Program-made: the position numbers and the translations under genes
NCBI RefSeq assembly: GCF_900099935.1
Contig: NZ_FNEK01000028.1
Span: 1-64,000 of the forward strand
DNA length: 64,000 bases
Source: Aliiruegeria lutimaris
GTDB taxonomy: Bacteria; Pseudomonadota; Alphaproteobacteria; Rhodobacterales; Rhodobacteraceae
Reading direction: 5' to 3'
Part shown: piece after piece, positions 1 through 7,671 of the stretch
Layout: every line of letters starts with the position of its first letter
Numbering within the stretch: position 1 is the first letter of the stretch
The notes under the pieces: generated by a model
The model's input: only the letters and a program-made list of their open reading frames with translations
What the model was told of the DNA's origin: nothing
Database searches by the model: none

Positions 1-315
1 GACAACTACGCCACGCACAAGACGCCCAGGATCAAGGCATGGCTCGCCCGCCGTCCGCACTGGCATGTCCACTTCACGCCCACCTCGGCATCATGGATCA
101 ATCAGGTCGAACGCTGGTTCGCTGAATTGACCCGCAAGCAGTTGCAGCGCGGGGTCCATCGTTCGACTGCCGAACTGGAGGCCGACATTGCCGCCTTCAT
201 CGAAGCACACAACGAGAACCCCAAACCATACAGATGGGTCAAGTCCGCCGATGAAATCCTCGCATCGGTCAAGCGGTTCTGCCAGCGAACCCAAACCCTA
301 TGCGGCGAACTTTAG
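1..315 (+). mobile_element. IS630-family transposase, C-terminal part (cut by window edge)
   Basis: The frame is open from base 1 and ends with TAG at 313-315. It gives about 104 residues of a DDE-type transposase C-terminus. It begins DNYATHKTP, the segment carrying the second catalytic Asp of IS630/Tc1-mariner enzymes. It continues with SWINQVERWFAEL, which holds the conserved Asn and the third acidic residue (Glu), and closes with the usual basic tail. The 5' part lies outside the window, so I cannot say whether the copy is intact. A MITE-like element with TA borders lies 67 bases downstream and could be mobilised by an enzyme of this family. Confidence 0.85.
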
Positions 316-381
316 ATTCGGGTGACTAGCGTCACCGTTAAGAAAGTATTAACACCAATCTAGAGATGTGCGTTAACCTCC

Positions 382-483
382 TAAAGCGGTTCCATCTCAC
401 CTTGAATCATAGGGGATTACTTTTGGGATAGATGCATGTTCCAAGCCGCCGGTTACGCTTCAACGTGAACTGGAACCGCTTTA
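382..483. mobile_element. MITE-like element with terminal inverted repeats and TA borders
   Basis: TAAAGCGGTTCC (382-393) is matched by the exact reverse complement GGAACCGCTTTA (472-483). Allowing about five mismatches, the inverted repeat extends inward to roughly 26 bases per arm (382-407 and 458-483). The outermost bases are TA on both sides, as expected for the TA target duplication of IS630/Tc1-mariner elements. The roughly 50-base core codes for nothing visible. The remainder of 316-610 holds no convincing gene. Confidence 0.6.
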
Positions 484-610
484 AGACTTCTTTCGTCATC
501 CTGAGATGTTTAGTGACCACCCTGCACCACTCAATTGGATTCGCTCGGACAAGACCTTGCCGGCATTTCCGGAGCCTCCTCTGCCGCGATCCTGACTACG
601 ATGCCAGAGG

Positions 611-895
611 TTGCACGCGCGACCGCCAGGATATGACGTAGATTGGTACTACGGTTGGCACTACGATTATTACTACGAGTACTACCTCGACTCGGCCTAC
701 GGCTGGCACTGGGATTATACGGCCAGTTGGTATTATGACGTAGCGTACGGATGGGATTACGGTGCCCACATCGACTTCTACTATTACTGGAACTACGGCT
801 GGAATGTGGGCTGGTTCTGGGATTACGGCTACTACTACGGCTGGGACTTCGGATCGTGCGGGATGTCTTACGACTACTACGACTACTACTACTGA
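611..895 (+). CDS. Tyr/Trp/Asp-rich repeat peptide, putative exported and modified substrate
   Basis: I do not recognise a family. From the TTG at 611 the frame codes 94 residues: 29 Tyr, 11 Trp, 12 Asp, 11 Gly. Residues 11-74 form four 16-residue units with Tyr-Gly-Trp at positions 4-6 (residues 14, 30, 46, 62). A fifth YGW is at 76-78, and the C-terminus is YDYYDYYY. Codons vary synonymously between units (GGT, GGC, GGA), and about 40 codons are one base from a stop, yet none occurs; both points favour coding. The start is doubtful: TTG611 has no spaced Shine-Dalgarno, the frame is closed upstream by TGA at 593-595, and ATG601 is in another frame. No signal peptide is visible. Position ahead of a type I exporter and a sulfotransferase suggests an exported peptide, possibly sulfated on Tyr next to Asp. 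This function is inference. Confidence 0.55.
   Translation: MHARPPGYDVDWYYGWHYDYYYEYYLDSAYGWHWDYTASWYYDVAYGWDYGAHIDFYYYWNYGWNVGWFWDYGYYYGWDFGSCGMSYDYYDYYY
641..832 (+). repeat. Four tandem 48-bp coding repeats
   Basis: Units begin at 641, 689, 737 and 785. At protein level each has YGW at positions 4-6. The first three begin with Asp and end Tyr-Leu or Tyr-Tyr. DNA identity between units is lower than protein similarity because synonymous positions differ, so these are old coding repeats and not a recent slippage product. Confidence 0.6.
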
Positions 896-1276
896 TCGTA
901 GGCGAGGGGCCGGCTTTGGCCTGCTCCTATCCGACCAGACAAAAAAGGGCCGCCGCCAGTTTGGCGGCGTCTTTACGTCGAGAAGAGAGAGCGGGAGTCG
1001 CGGCTTGCGGTTTGCACCTTGATCGGCTGTCGAGACACAACCGGGAGAAACGATCATTTTCTCGGAAATACCTGAATTAAAACGATTATTTTGGTGCCAT
1101 GAGGGCGATTAACGAAAAGCTATCAGTTTGTCGGCTAGGCTGGAACGGTGGCCATAATCGGCTTGACTTACCGGTGGGAAGCGCGATGCTGAAAAGCGCC
1201 TACCTTTTAGAACGAAAGAGTAATTGTCATAGCACAGCAAGCTCAAAACGCGAACCGGCGCGCGCGGCGCGTTCAG
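896..1276 (+). other. Leader region upstream of the exporter genes
   Basis: This 381-base stretch holds the hairpin at 951-969 and then a more A/T-rich segment around 1040-1220, the likely promoter region of the exporter operon. TTGACT at 1163-1168 is a fair -35 match, but I see no good -10 at the right distance. The exporter frame stays open leftward to 1211, so the last 65 bases may be coding. Confidence 0.4.
951..969 (+). terminator. Possible intrinsic terminator after the Tyr-rich frame
   Basis: CGCCGCCA (951-958), loop GTT and TGGCGGCG (962-969) form an 8-bp GC-rich stem. It is preceded by AAAAAAGGG and followed by TCTTTA. The position 55 bases after the stop suits a terminator or attenuator, which would make the peptide a separate or more abundant transcript than the exporter genes. 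Confidence 0.5.
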
Positions 1277-3031
1277 GTGGGTAAGGTCTCCAAGATGATG
1301 GCCAAGGTCTGGCCTCTCGCCCTGCCCGTGGTGTTGTTTAGTATCCTGGTCAACCTTCTGCGTCTCACGGTTCCCCTCTACATGCTGCAGGTCATTGACC
1401 GCGTCCTGTCCAGCGAGAGCGAGGAGACGCTCGTCTCCATTTCCATCGTAGCTTTCGCAGCCCTTGCGACATCGAATTTCCTGTCCACCTCGATTGCGCT
1501 GATGCAGAACCAGATCGGCGCATGGCTTGACGAGAAACTGTACCGGAACGTCGTGAAAAACACGCTGGGCCCGTCTGTTCCGGCGGATCCGCGCAGCGCC
1601 GGCGGGCCTGTGCGCGAGTTGGGTCAACTCAGGCAGTTCTTCTCGTCGCCCACGATATCCACGGTGCTCGAAGTGCCGTGGTCCTTCGTCTTCATCGCGA
1701 TCCTGTATTATCTCCACCCGACCATCGGCATGGTTGCCACGGCGGCGGCGATCATTCTGCTGACGATTTCCATTGTCGGTGAAAGCTCCTCGCAGCCGCG
1801 CACGCGCGAAGGCCAGAGGGAAAAGGAAATGGCGGTCGGCGCGTTGGAAGCGGCTGTTCAGTCAAGCGACGCTGTTCGGGCAATGGGGATGACCGATCGC
1901 ATCGCCGATAAGCTCCACAAGCAGAATGTCGAGACGTCCGGCAAAATGACCAAGGCGTCGCGCGGCACGACGATCATTCAGAACAGCACCCGTTTCCTGC
2001 GTACCCTCGCGCAGATTTCTATTCTGGGCACCGGCGCCTATCTCGTTTTGCAGAACGAAGTTACGATGGGTACCATGATCGCGGGATCGATCCTGCTTGG
2101 CCTCGCCCTGTCGCCAGTCGACAAGGCCGTGGGCTCGCTCAAAGCCCTGACGGGAATGAAGCGCAGCGTGGAAATGCTGAATAACCAACTTGCTGTCGAA
2201 CTCACCCCGGCCGATGCCGCCAGCCTGCCGCTGAAAGGCGGGATCTCCATCTCCGTGCGCCAGGCGATGTTCATGCCGCAGGGGCAAAGACGCCCGGTAC
2301 TTCGCCCGGTGTCGCTGGAGATCGCGGAAGGAGAGAGCATTGGTATCATCGGCCCCGTCGCAGCGGGGAAATCCACGCTTTGCCGTTTGCTGGCCGGCGC
2401 AACCGCGCCGAGCAGCGGCAGCGTGCGTGCGAATGATGTCGAGCTTGTCCGCCTGTCCGGAGAAGCATTTGGTCAGCGGGTTGGCTACCTAGGGCAGGCC
2501 GAGGAACCGCTGGTCGGGACCATCACCGAAAATATCTCCCGGTTCGAAAGCAGCTCTGGCACCGATACCGATGCGGCCGTGGCTGCGGCGGCAAAGCTTG
2601 CAGGTATCAACGAAGCGATCCTAGCGCTGCCGCAGCGCTTCAGCACGACGATCGGCCGGGGCGCAGACGCCGTGTTGTCCCGCGGGCAGATCCAGCAAAT
2701 TCTCATCGCCCGCACCTTCTACAAGGATCCATCCTATATCGTGATGGACGAGCCCGGGGCCTTTCTTGACAAGACGGCCGAAGGTGCATTGATTGCCGCG
2801 CTCGACGCGGCCCGCGGACGGCGCGCGACGATAGTGCTGGTCACTCAACGGGCAAACCTGCTGAACAAGTGCGACCGGCTGATCTATCTGCGTGAAGGCA
2901 GCCTCGTCACTGTCGGTGACCGCGAGCAAGTTCTGCGTGAACTCTCGCAGGGCAATGTCAATCCCGGTCCGCGGCGTATCGAACAGGATCCACGGCAGGG
3001 GCAGGGCAACCGGAACCTGAGGAAATCATGA
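1277..3031 (+). CDS. Type I secretion ABC transporter, PrtD/LapB-like, with atypical ATPase motifs
   Basis: An inner-membrane exporter subunit (584 aa from GTG1277) with an N-terminal transmembrane domain (residues 10-290) and a C-terminal ATPase (about 325-560). It has no C39 peptidase domain. Walker A is GPVAAGKST (359-367) and Walker B is YIVMDEP (487-493) with the catalytic Glu present. The signature is LSRGQ (467-471) where LSGGQ is usual, and the H-loop reads VTQR with Gln in place of His. The start is uncertain: ATG1295 has AAGG 8 bases upstream, while the in-frame extension back to ATT1223 would restore the roughly 30-residue basic N-terminus usual for PrtD. It overlaps the adaptor gene by ATGA. 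The neighbours suggest it exports the Tyr-rich peptide or a glycine-rich protein; the RTX protein at 52542-55385 is another possible substrate. Confidence 0.85.
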   Translation: MGKVSKMMAKVWPLALPVVLFSILVNLLRLTVPLYMLQVIDRVLSSESEETLVSISIVAFAALATSNFLSTSIALMQNQIGAWLDEKLYRNVVKNTLGPSVPADPRSAGGPVRELGQLRQFFSSPTISTVLEVPWSFVFIAILYYLHPTIGMVATAAAIILLTISIVGESSSQPRTREGQREKEMAVGALEAAVQSSDAVRAMGMTDRIADKLHKQNVETSGKMTKASRGTTIIQNSTRFLRTLAQISILGTGAYLVLQNEVTMGTMIAGSILLGLALSPVDKAVGSLKALTGMKRSVEMLNNQLAVELTPADAASLPLKGGISISVRQAMFMPQGQRRPVLRPVSLEIAEGESIGIIGPVAAGKSTLCRLLAGATAPSSGSVRANDVELVRLSGEAFGQRVGYLGQAEEPLVGTITENISRFESSSGTDTDAAVAAAAKLAGINEAILALPQRFSTTIGRGADAVLSRGQIQQILIARTFYKDPSYIVMDEPGAFLDKTAEGALIAALDAARGRRATIVLVTQRANLLNKCDRLIYLREGSLVTVGDREQVLRELSQGNVNPGPRRIEQDPRQGQGNRNLRKS

Positions 3032-4380
3032 CGAGCGTCGCGGAAGCAGGCCCGGAACCTGTGATTACATCGCTGGGACGCCGTGTCCGGCCGGCAATGA
3101 TGGTCGGCATTTTGGTTGTGCTGATTTTCTTTGGCGGTTTTGGCTACTGGGCGACCGTCGCACCGATCTACGGTGCAGCCATTGCGACCGGAACCGTGAG
3201 CCCGGAGAATTCGCGGCGCACGATCCAGCACCTCGAAGGCGGCGTGATCAAGGAAATTCTCGTCCGCGACGGGGATATCGTTTCAGTTGGCCAAACGTTG
3301 GTGCTGCTGGACGATACGCGGGCGCGTGCCTCGGTGGAGCAGCAAGGGCTTCTGATCGACTCGCTGCAGGCCGAGTTGGAGCGGCTGACACATGAGAGCG
3401 AGTATCTCGTCGAACGGGATCTGCGTCGCGAGTTGGTTTTCTCCGAAGAACTGCAACAGCGTGCGGCGACTGAAAGAACTCTCGCGGAGATCCTTCGGCT
3501 TCAGCGCTTCCACTACCAAAGCCGCCAGGCCGCGCTGCGCGCCTCGGACGAGCTTCTGAAGCAGACGATCCATGGCTACGAAGTCGAGATCGAAGGTCTG
3601 AGGCTTGAACTCGAAAGCGTCAATGGCCAGCTTGCCCTGCTGGAAGAAGAGGGTGACGTCCTGCAATCGTTGCGCGATCGTGGGCTCGAAGTGCGACGGA
3701 CAACTGCGGATAATCTGCTGAACCGTAGCCAGATCGAGCAGGTCCGGGTCGAGCGGGAATCACGGATCAGCAGCCTGGTCGAATCCATCAGTCAGGCGCG
3801 TCTGCAAGCAGAAGATGTCTGGGCGGGTGAACTGGAAGCCAGCACCAGCGAGATTCTCTCCGTGGCGCGCGACCTTCTGGATGCCCGCACGACCTACGCC
3901 ACCTATGTCGACACGCTGGAGCGGACGGTTATCAAATCGCCGATCCACGGCACGCTGATTTCGCTGTCCGTCAATACCGAGGGAGCCGTGGTTGGCGCTG
4001 GCGAGACCATTGTCGAGATCGTCCCAAGCGACGAGGCCCTGACGTTGGAAGCGCGGATCGACCGCAATGATATCGATGTGATCGCGCCGGGTCAGACAGC
4101 GGCGGTTGTGCTGTTGGCCTATCCGCGGCGGAACCTGCCGAAGATCTATGGCACGCTCACCTCCATTTCGGCGGACAGCCTCGTGGATTCTTCAACCGGC
4201 GAGTCCTACTACCTCGCCAAGATCGAGATCGAGGACGCGCAAATCGCGCGCCTCGGGGAGGACGTCGCTCTCGTTCCGGGCATGTCGGTCGAAGTGATGA
4301 TTCAGATGGCGCCGAGAACCTTCCTTGACTACCTCTTCGAACCGCTTCTACGCTACAGCAACAGAGCGTTTCGCGAGTGA
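3028..4380 (+). CDS. HlyD-family membrane fusion protein of the type I exporter
   Basis: A periplasmic adaptor linking the ABC transporter to a TolC-type outer-membrane channel, which is not encoded here. It is 450 aa, the normal length. There is one transmembrane helix near residues 24-46. A lipoyl-like half follows (HLEGGVIKEILVRDGD), then a long charged coiled coil (about 100-290), the second half-lipoyl and beta-barrel (TVIKSPIHGTL), and a C-terminus of the PGMSVEVMIQM type. The start ATG overlaps the ABC stop by four bases, so the two are translationally coupled. Nothing is visibly degenerate. Confidence 0.92.
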   Translation: MTSVAEAGPEPVITSLGRRVRPAMMVGILVVLIFFGGFGYWATVAPIYGAAIATGTVSPENSRRTIQHLEGGVIKEILVRDGDIVSVGQTLVLLDDTRARASVEQQGLLIDSLQAELERLTHESEYLVERDLRRELVFSEELQQRAATERTLAEILRLQRFHYQSRQAALRASDELLKQTIHGYEVEIEGLRLELESVNGQLALLEEEGDVLQSLRDRGLEVRRTTADNLLNRSQIEQVRVERESRISSLVESISQARLQAEDVWAGELEASTSEILSVARDLLDARTTYATYVDTLERTVIKSPIHGTLISLSVNTEGAVVGAGETIVEIVPSDEALTLEARIDRNDIDVIAPGQTAAVVLLAYPRRNLPKIYGTLTSISADSLVDSSTGESYYLAKIEIEDAQIARLGEDVALVPGMSVEVMIQMAPRTFLDYLFEPLLRYSNRAFRE

Positions 4381-4475
4381 TGATTTCAGGAGTAAGATCA
4401 AGATTCTGGCGCAAATTAGTGTTTGTTCTTAATAACGATACTGGCCCATTTCCAGGCCGGACAAGGGAGTAAAAA

Positions 4476-4838
4476 ATGGATCTCTTCGCCCACAGAATTC
4501 ACAATGCAGAGTACGTGAACGGTGTCGTCCGTCTCGAGTGCTCTATCCTCCGTCCCGACGAAAAAGGTGAGTACCACCCCGACAGCGTCAAGCCGGAGGA
4601 CACGACCTTTTCCGTGAACCTGCCGCTTCAGGGGTTCATGCGCTCCATCGGTGTGATGCGGGAACTGGTCAATAAGCTCCAGGAAGACGGCACGATCAAG
4701 GGACAAGGCGACGGCGGCGGCGCTCCCGGCGGTCAGGGCCGCGGCGCCCGGGGTGGTCAGCGCGGTGGACAAGGTCGTCCGCAGCTCAAAGACCTGAGCG
4801 AGGAAAACCGTTCGGATGACGACGATCATCTCGTCTGA
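4476..4838 (+). CDS. Small acidic protein with Gly-rich linker and LKDL tail (A)
   Basis: Unknown family, 120 aa, no signal peptide. Residues 1-70 look like a compact mixed-fold domain with hydrophobic beta-type segments and an amphipathic stretch. Residues 76-100 are a Gly/Gln/Arg-rich linker, and the tail carries QLKDLSEEN followed by DDDD. AAGGGAG lies 7 bases before the ATG, a strong ribosome site. The next gene has the same plan: strand segment around VNGVV, a VNLPL/IVPVD segment, an amphipathic helix, a Gly-rich linker and LKDL[ST]E. The two are probably ancient tandem paralogues. They could be exported substrates, chaperones that deliver the Tyr-rich peptide, or carrier domains for modification; the sequence does not decide. 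Confidence 0.75.
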   Translation: MDLFAHRIHNAEYVNGVVRLECSILRPDEKGEYHPDSVKPEDTTFSVNLPLQGFMRSIGVMRELVNKLQEDGTIKGQGDGGGAPGGQGRGARGGQRGGQGRPQLKDLSEENRSDDDDHLV

Positions 4839-4864
4839 GAACCTTAGGAAACAACTATAGGAGT

Positions 4865-5143
4865 ATGCCTGTGTCTGTTCCCAGGTATTTCGTGGAAGGG
4901 ATCTCCAAAGTGGATCCTGACAAGTCGAATGGAATCGTCAAGATTACCTTTCACATCAAGGAAAACGGCAAGCCGCAGGATGCAGTGCAGCTGATTGTTC
5001 CGGTGGACAACCTCAATCAATCGTTCCAGACGGTTGGCGAGACGATGCAGAAGACTTTTGGCCAAGGTGGCGGAGGACGTCCCGGCGGCGGCGGAGGACG
5101 TCCCGGCATGAACCCCAATCTCAAGGATCTTACCGAGAAGTGA
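4865..5143 (+). CDS. Small protein with Gly-rich linker and LKDL tail (B)
   Basis: Unknown family, 92 aa from ATG4865. It is a compact N-terminal domain (about 1-65), a linker of Gly, Arg and Pro with two copies of GGGGRPG, and the tail NLKDLTEK. The Shine-Dalgarno GGAG (4860-4863) is only one base from ATG4865 but seven from GTG4871, so the true start may be GTG4871 (90 aa). It is 26 bases downstream of its likely paralogue. The shared tail in both proteins suggests a recognition sequence, for example for the exporter, the sulfotransferase or the protease. Confidence 0.75.
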   Translation: MPVSVPRYFVEGISKVDPDKSNGIVKITFHIKENGKPQDAVQLIVPVDNLNQSFQTVGETMQKTFGQGGGGRPGGGGGRPGMNPNLKDLTEK

Positions 5144-5203
5144 CCTGACGGTCACTTCAGGTGACTGCGGAATTGAACGGTTCCAATTTTATAAGGCCAA
5201 AAA

Positions 5204-6226
5204 ATGTCTGAACCGCAACGATATGTTCACGTCGGTTTCCCGAAGAGTGCGTCCAGTTCCCTGCAGAATTTCTACTTTGGGGTCCATCCTGACTGCCTGC
5301 ATCTCGGGCTGGGTTACGAAAGCAAAGGAAACACCTATTTCGATGAAGGTGTAGAACGGGTTTCCGAAGTGGACATCCGCCTTAAGAAGGAATTTCTCTG
5401 GGATCTGGAGGATTGCCAGAAGCTGATGCAGCCGGCATTCGATTATGCCAAGGAAAACAATTACAAGGCTGTCGGGCTCTCCAACGAATTCCACTCCTTC
5501 GCGCTCGGAAACGAGGTCGACACCGCCGACAAGGCGCGTCGGCTTCGCCAACTCTTTGGCGACGGCACGAAGGCGATCATCGTGATCCGGGAGCAGTTCA
5601 GCTTCCTGAAATCGCTCTACCTTGAGCTGCTCAAGGGCGGCTATGGCGGCACCTACCGTAAATACCTTGAATACACCTATCTCTATCAGGTGCGGAGCTG
5701 GTGCACGGATATCTGCTACGACAACATGTACAATCTCTATGTCAACGAGTTCGGCAAGGAGAATGTCTGCATGGTTGTCTTCGAACAACTGAAGAAGGAT
5801 CCGGCGGCTTTCCTGACAACGATCGCCAATTCGATCGGGATCTCGACCGACATCCAGGAAATGCGGGCGGTGAACACCCAGGCCGAGTCTATGGGGTGGT
5901 ACGAACAGTTGCGTCGCTACAATGAAAAGTTCCCGCGCGAGTTCGGTACGAAATTCTTCGAGCCATTCAACATGAACCGTATGCGGGCCTATTTCCATAA
6001 CGAGTTGGGTGTCGCGGTTCCGCATGATCGTCTGGCGGACGATATACTTCGGATTCCGATCAACCAAGCGGCCCAGAAGATCAGTGAGATTTCGCCGGTT
6101 AGCGATCTCAGCCTCAAGATCCCCGAGGGTCTGGAAGCACGTATGACCGAGATGTTTGCGGCGTCCAACCGCCGTCTTCAGGAACTCGCAGGCTTCGATC
6201 TGGAGCAATATGGGTACCGCCTCTGA
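5204..6226 (+). CDS. Sulfotransferase-like enzyme (PAPS-dependent)
   Basis: A cytoplasmic protein of 340 aa. The 5'-phosphosulfate loop is at residues 9-21 (HVGFPKSASSSLQ, compare GxPKSGTTxLQ). The 3'-phosphate site is at 129-137: Arg129 in VIREQF and Ser137 in SLY, with the canonical spacing of eight. These are the two defining motifs of cytosolic and Golgi sulfotransferases; the acceptor-binding half is not recognisable. AAGG lies 7 bases upstream of the ATG. A weak hairpin (5171-5188) precedes it. The gene lies between the exporter components and a secreted protease, close to a peptide with 29 Tyr near Asp. A tyrosylprotein-sulfotransferase role like RaxST is therefore the most economical reading, but a carbohydrate acceptor is not excluded. 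Confidence 0.8.
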   Translation: MSEPQRYVHVGFPKSASSSLQNFYFGVHPDCLHLGLGYESKGNTYFDEGVERVSEVDIRLKKEFLWDLEDCQKLMQPAFDYAKENNYKAVGLSNEFHSFALGNEVDTADKARRLRQLFGDGTKAIIVIREQFSFLKSLYLELLKGGYGGTYRKYLEYTYLYQVRSWCTDICYDNMYNLYVNEFGKENVCMVVFEQLKKDPAAFLTTIANSIGISTDIQEMRAVNTQAESMGWYEQLRRYNEKFPREFGTKFFEPFNMNRMRAYFHNELGVAVPHDRLADDILRIPINQAAQKISEISPVSDLSLKIPEGLEARMTEMFAASNRRLQELAGFDLEQYGYRL

Positions 6227-6240
6227 ACGAGGACTGGCGC

Positions 6241-7650
6241 ATGCGTAGCCTGACTACGTTTGTTTTCCTGACTGTCTCCGCTGCTTTGGCGGGGCCAGCA
6301 ATAGCGCAATCGGCAAATGACCGGGCCGTGGTGCGGCAGGCGTTGGCCAATACTTGCTCCGCGCCGGCCCAGCAGCCGGTTGCCGGAGCAAGCCGTTTGA
6401 AAATGCAGGCCCCGCAGGGGTCGCGCCTGCCACAGCAGCGGCAAGCGCCGCCGGGGATGCAACGCCAGTCGCCGCCGGGGAATATGCCGCAAGGTGCGCC
6501 TCGGCAAATGCAGCCCGGCATGCAACGCCAAATGCCACAGGGAGCCGGCCAGCGCAGCATCACGGAATGGCGTCTGGATTCCGGCGACAAACTGCGGGTG
6601 TCCAGCCTTTCCCAGCAAGGCCGACAGCTCACTTTCGTGGACCTTTACAGCAAGATCATGGGCGAGGAACGCGCCGTGCTGCGCGGCGTTGCGCGTGACG
6701 ATTGTTCGGTGGCCGGTGGCCGGTTTGTCGAATACGGCAAGGTTTCGGGCAGGGTCGTCCCGACTCACATTCTTGAACTTGACCAGTCGCTCGCTCCCAA
6801 TAACAAGGTACAGCCGCTGAACCCGGCGCCGCCGAAGGGGAGCGCGCGGAACTGTGTTCGGGTCGGATTGCTGGACAACGGTGTCAACTACACGCGCTCC
6901 GATATCGCCAAGGGGTTGGCCTATGATAACGCCGGTCGTTTGATCGGGCTGGATGTCTGGGAAAATGACGGTCGCCCCTTCGACTACGGTTTTCCCGAAA
7001 ATAGCCGCGATCCGCGTATTTCGATCTTCAATCCGAACCGGCATGGCTCGATGGTGGCCAGCGTGATCCTGGATTACGCCCCCGAAACGGCCTGCATCGT
7101 TCCGGTGCGGTATTACCCGATGTCGACCGGCAACGAAGTGTCAAAGGCCGCGGATTTCTTTTCTAAACAGGGCGTAAAGGTCGTTTCTTTGCAAAGCAGC
7201 CGCCGCCAGCCCTGGCCGGACTTCCAGCGCGCGATGCAGGCACATCCGGAGATTCTCTTCGTCGTGGCAGCGGGGAACAACCGGACGGATCTCAACCGGA
7301 TGCCACTCTACCCACCGGCTTACCAGACCTCGAATCTGCTGGTTGTGGCCGGGACCTCTTCCAATGAGCGAAGCCTGTGGAAGGGTAGCAATTATGGAAG
7401 CGGCATTGTCGAGATCGCGGTCAGCGCCGAGAATGTGGCGCTGCGAAAGTTCGACGGGGAGTCCGCTGCGCTGTCCGGCACCAGCTTCGCCGCACCGAAG
7501 GTATCGGCCTATGCGGCGAAACTCATTGCTGAAAACCCGGGGATCTCGGGGGCGGAACTCAAGCAGATGATCCTCAGCAATGCCAGCGGGTCACGACAAA
7601 CCGTCGAGGGCATGCCGGTTCTGACCGAGCGGATCCTGCGTTCAAAGTAG
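6241..7650 (+). CDS. Secreted subtilisin-like serine protease (S8)
   Basis: 469 aa. A Sec signal peptide covers residues 1-22 (cleavage near AIA|QS). A Gln/Pro/Met-rich low-complexity segment spans about 42-104, then a probable propeptide, then the catalytic domain (about 205-440). The triad is complete: Asp212 in GLLDNG, His268 in NRHGS, Ser415 in SGTSFAAP. The oxyanion Asn346 is in VAAGNN. It follows the sulfotransferase by 14 bases on the same strand and is probably co-transcribed. The exporter lacks its own peptidase domain, so this periplasmic or extracellular enzyme could mature the exported product. Substrate is inferred only from context. Confidence 0.9.
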   Translation: MRSLTTFVFLTVSAALAGPAIAQSANDRAVVRQALANTCSAPAQQPVAGASRLKMQAPQGSRLPQQRQAPPGMQRQSPPGNMPQGAPRQMQPGMQRQMPQGAGQRSITEWRLDSGDKLRVSSLSQQGRQLTFVDLYSKIMGEERAVLRGVARDDCSVAGGRFVEYGKVSGRVVPTHILELDQSLAPNNKVQPLNPAPPKGSARNCVRVGLLDNGVNYTRSDIAKGLAYDNAGRLIGLDVWENDGRPFDYGFPENSRDPRISIFNPNRHGSMVASVILDYAPETACIVPVRYYPMSTGNEVSKAADFFSKQGVKVVSLQSSRRQPWPDFQRAMQAHPEILFVVAAGNNRTDLNRMPLYPPAYQTSNLLVVAGTSSNERSLWKGSNYGSGIVEIAVSAENVALRKFDGESAALSGTSFAAPKVSAYAAKLIAENPGISGAELKQMILSNASGSRQTVEGMPVLTERILRSK

Positions 7651-7671
7651 CCGGGGATGCGGCAGCGTAGA

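Noticed and set aside
432-641. A 69-codon plus frame in the region of the MITE
   Set aside because: It starts inside the MITE, has no domain and no ribosome site, and overlaps the Tyr-rich frame in another phase.
762-1022. A Thr-rich plus frame (TTTTTTTT) overlapping the Tyr-rich frame
   Set aside because: It results from reading the same TAC/GAC runs one base shifted, and it crosses the hairpin at 951-969.
596-1057. A Val-rich minus-strand frame opposite the Tyr-rich peptide
   Set aside because: VVVVVV is the complement of TAC/GAC runs. There is no ribosome site, and the plus frame shows protein-level periodicity.
1099-1284. A 61-codon plus frame before the exporter gene
   Set aside because: No ribosome site and ordinary composition; it lies in the promoter/leader region and runs into the exporter start.
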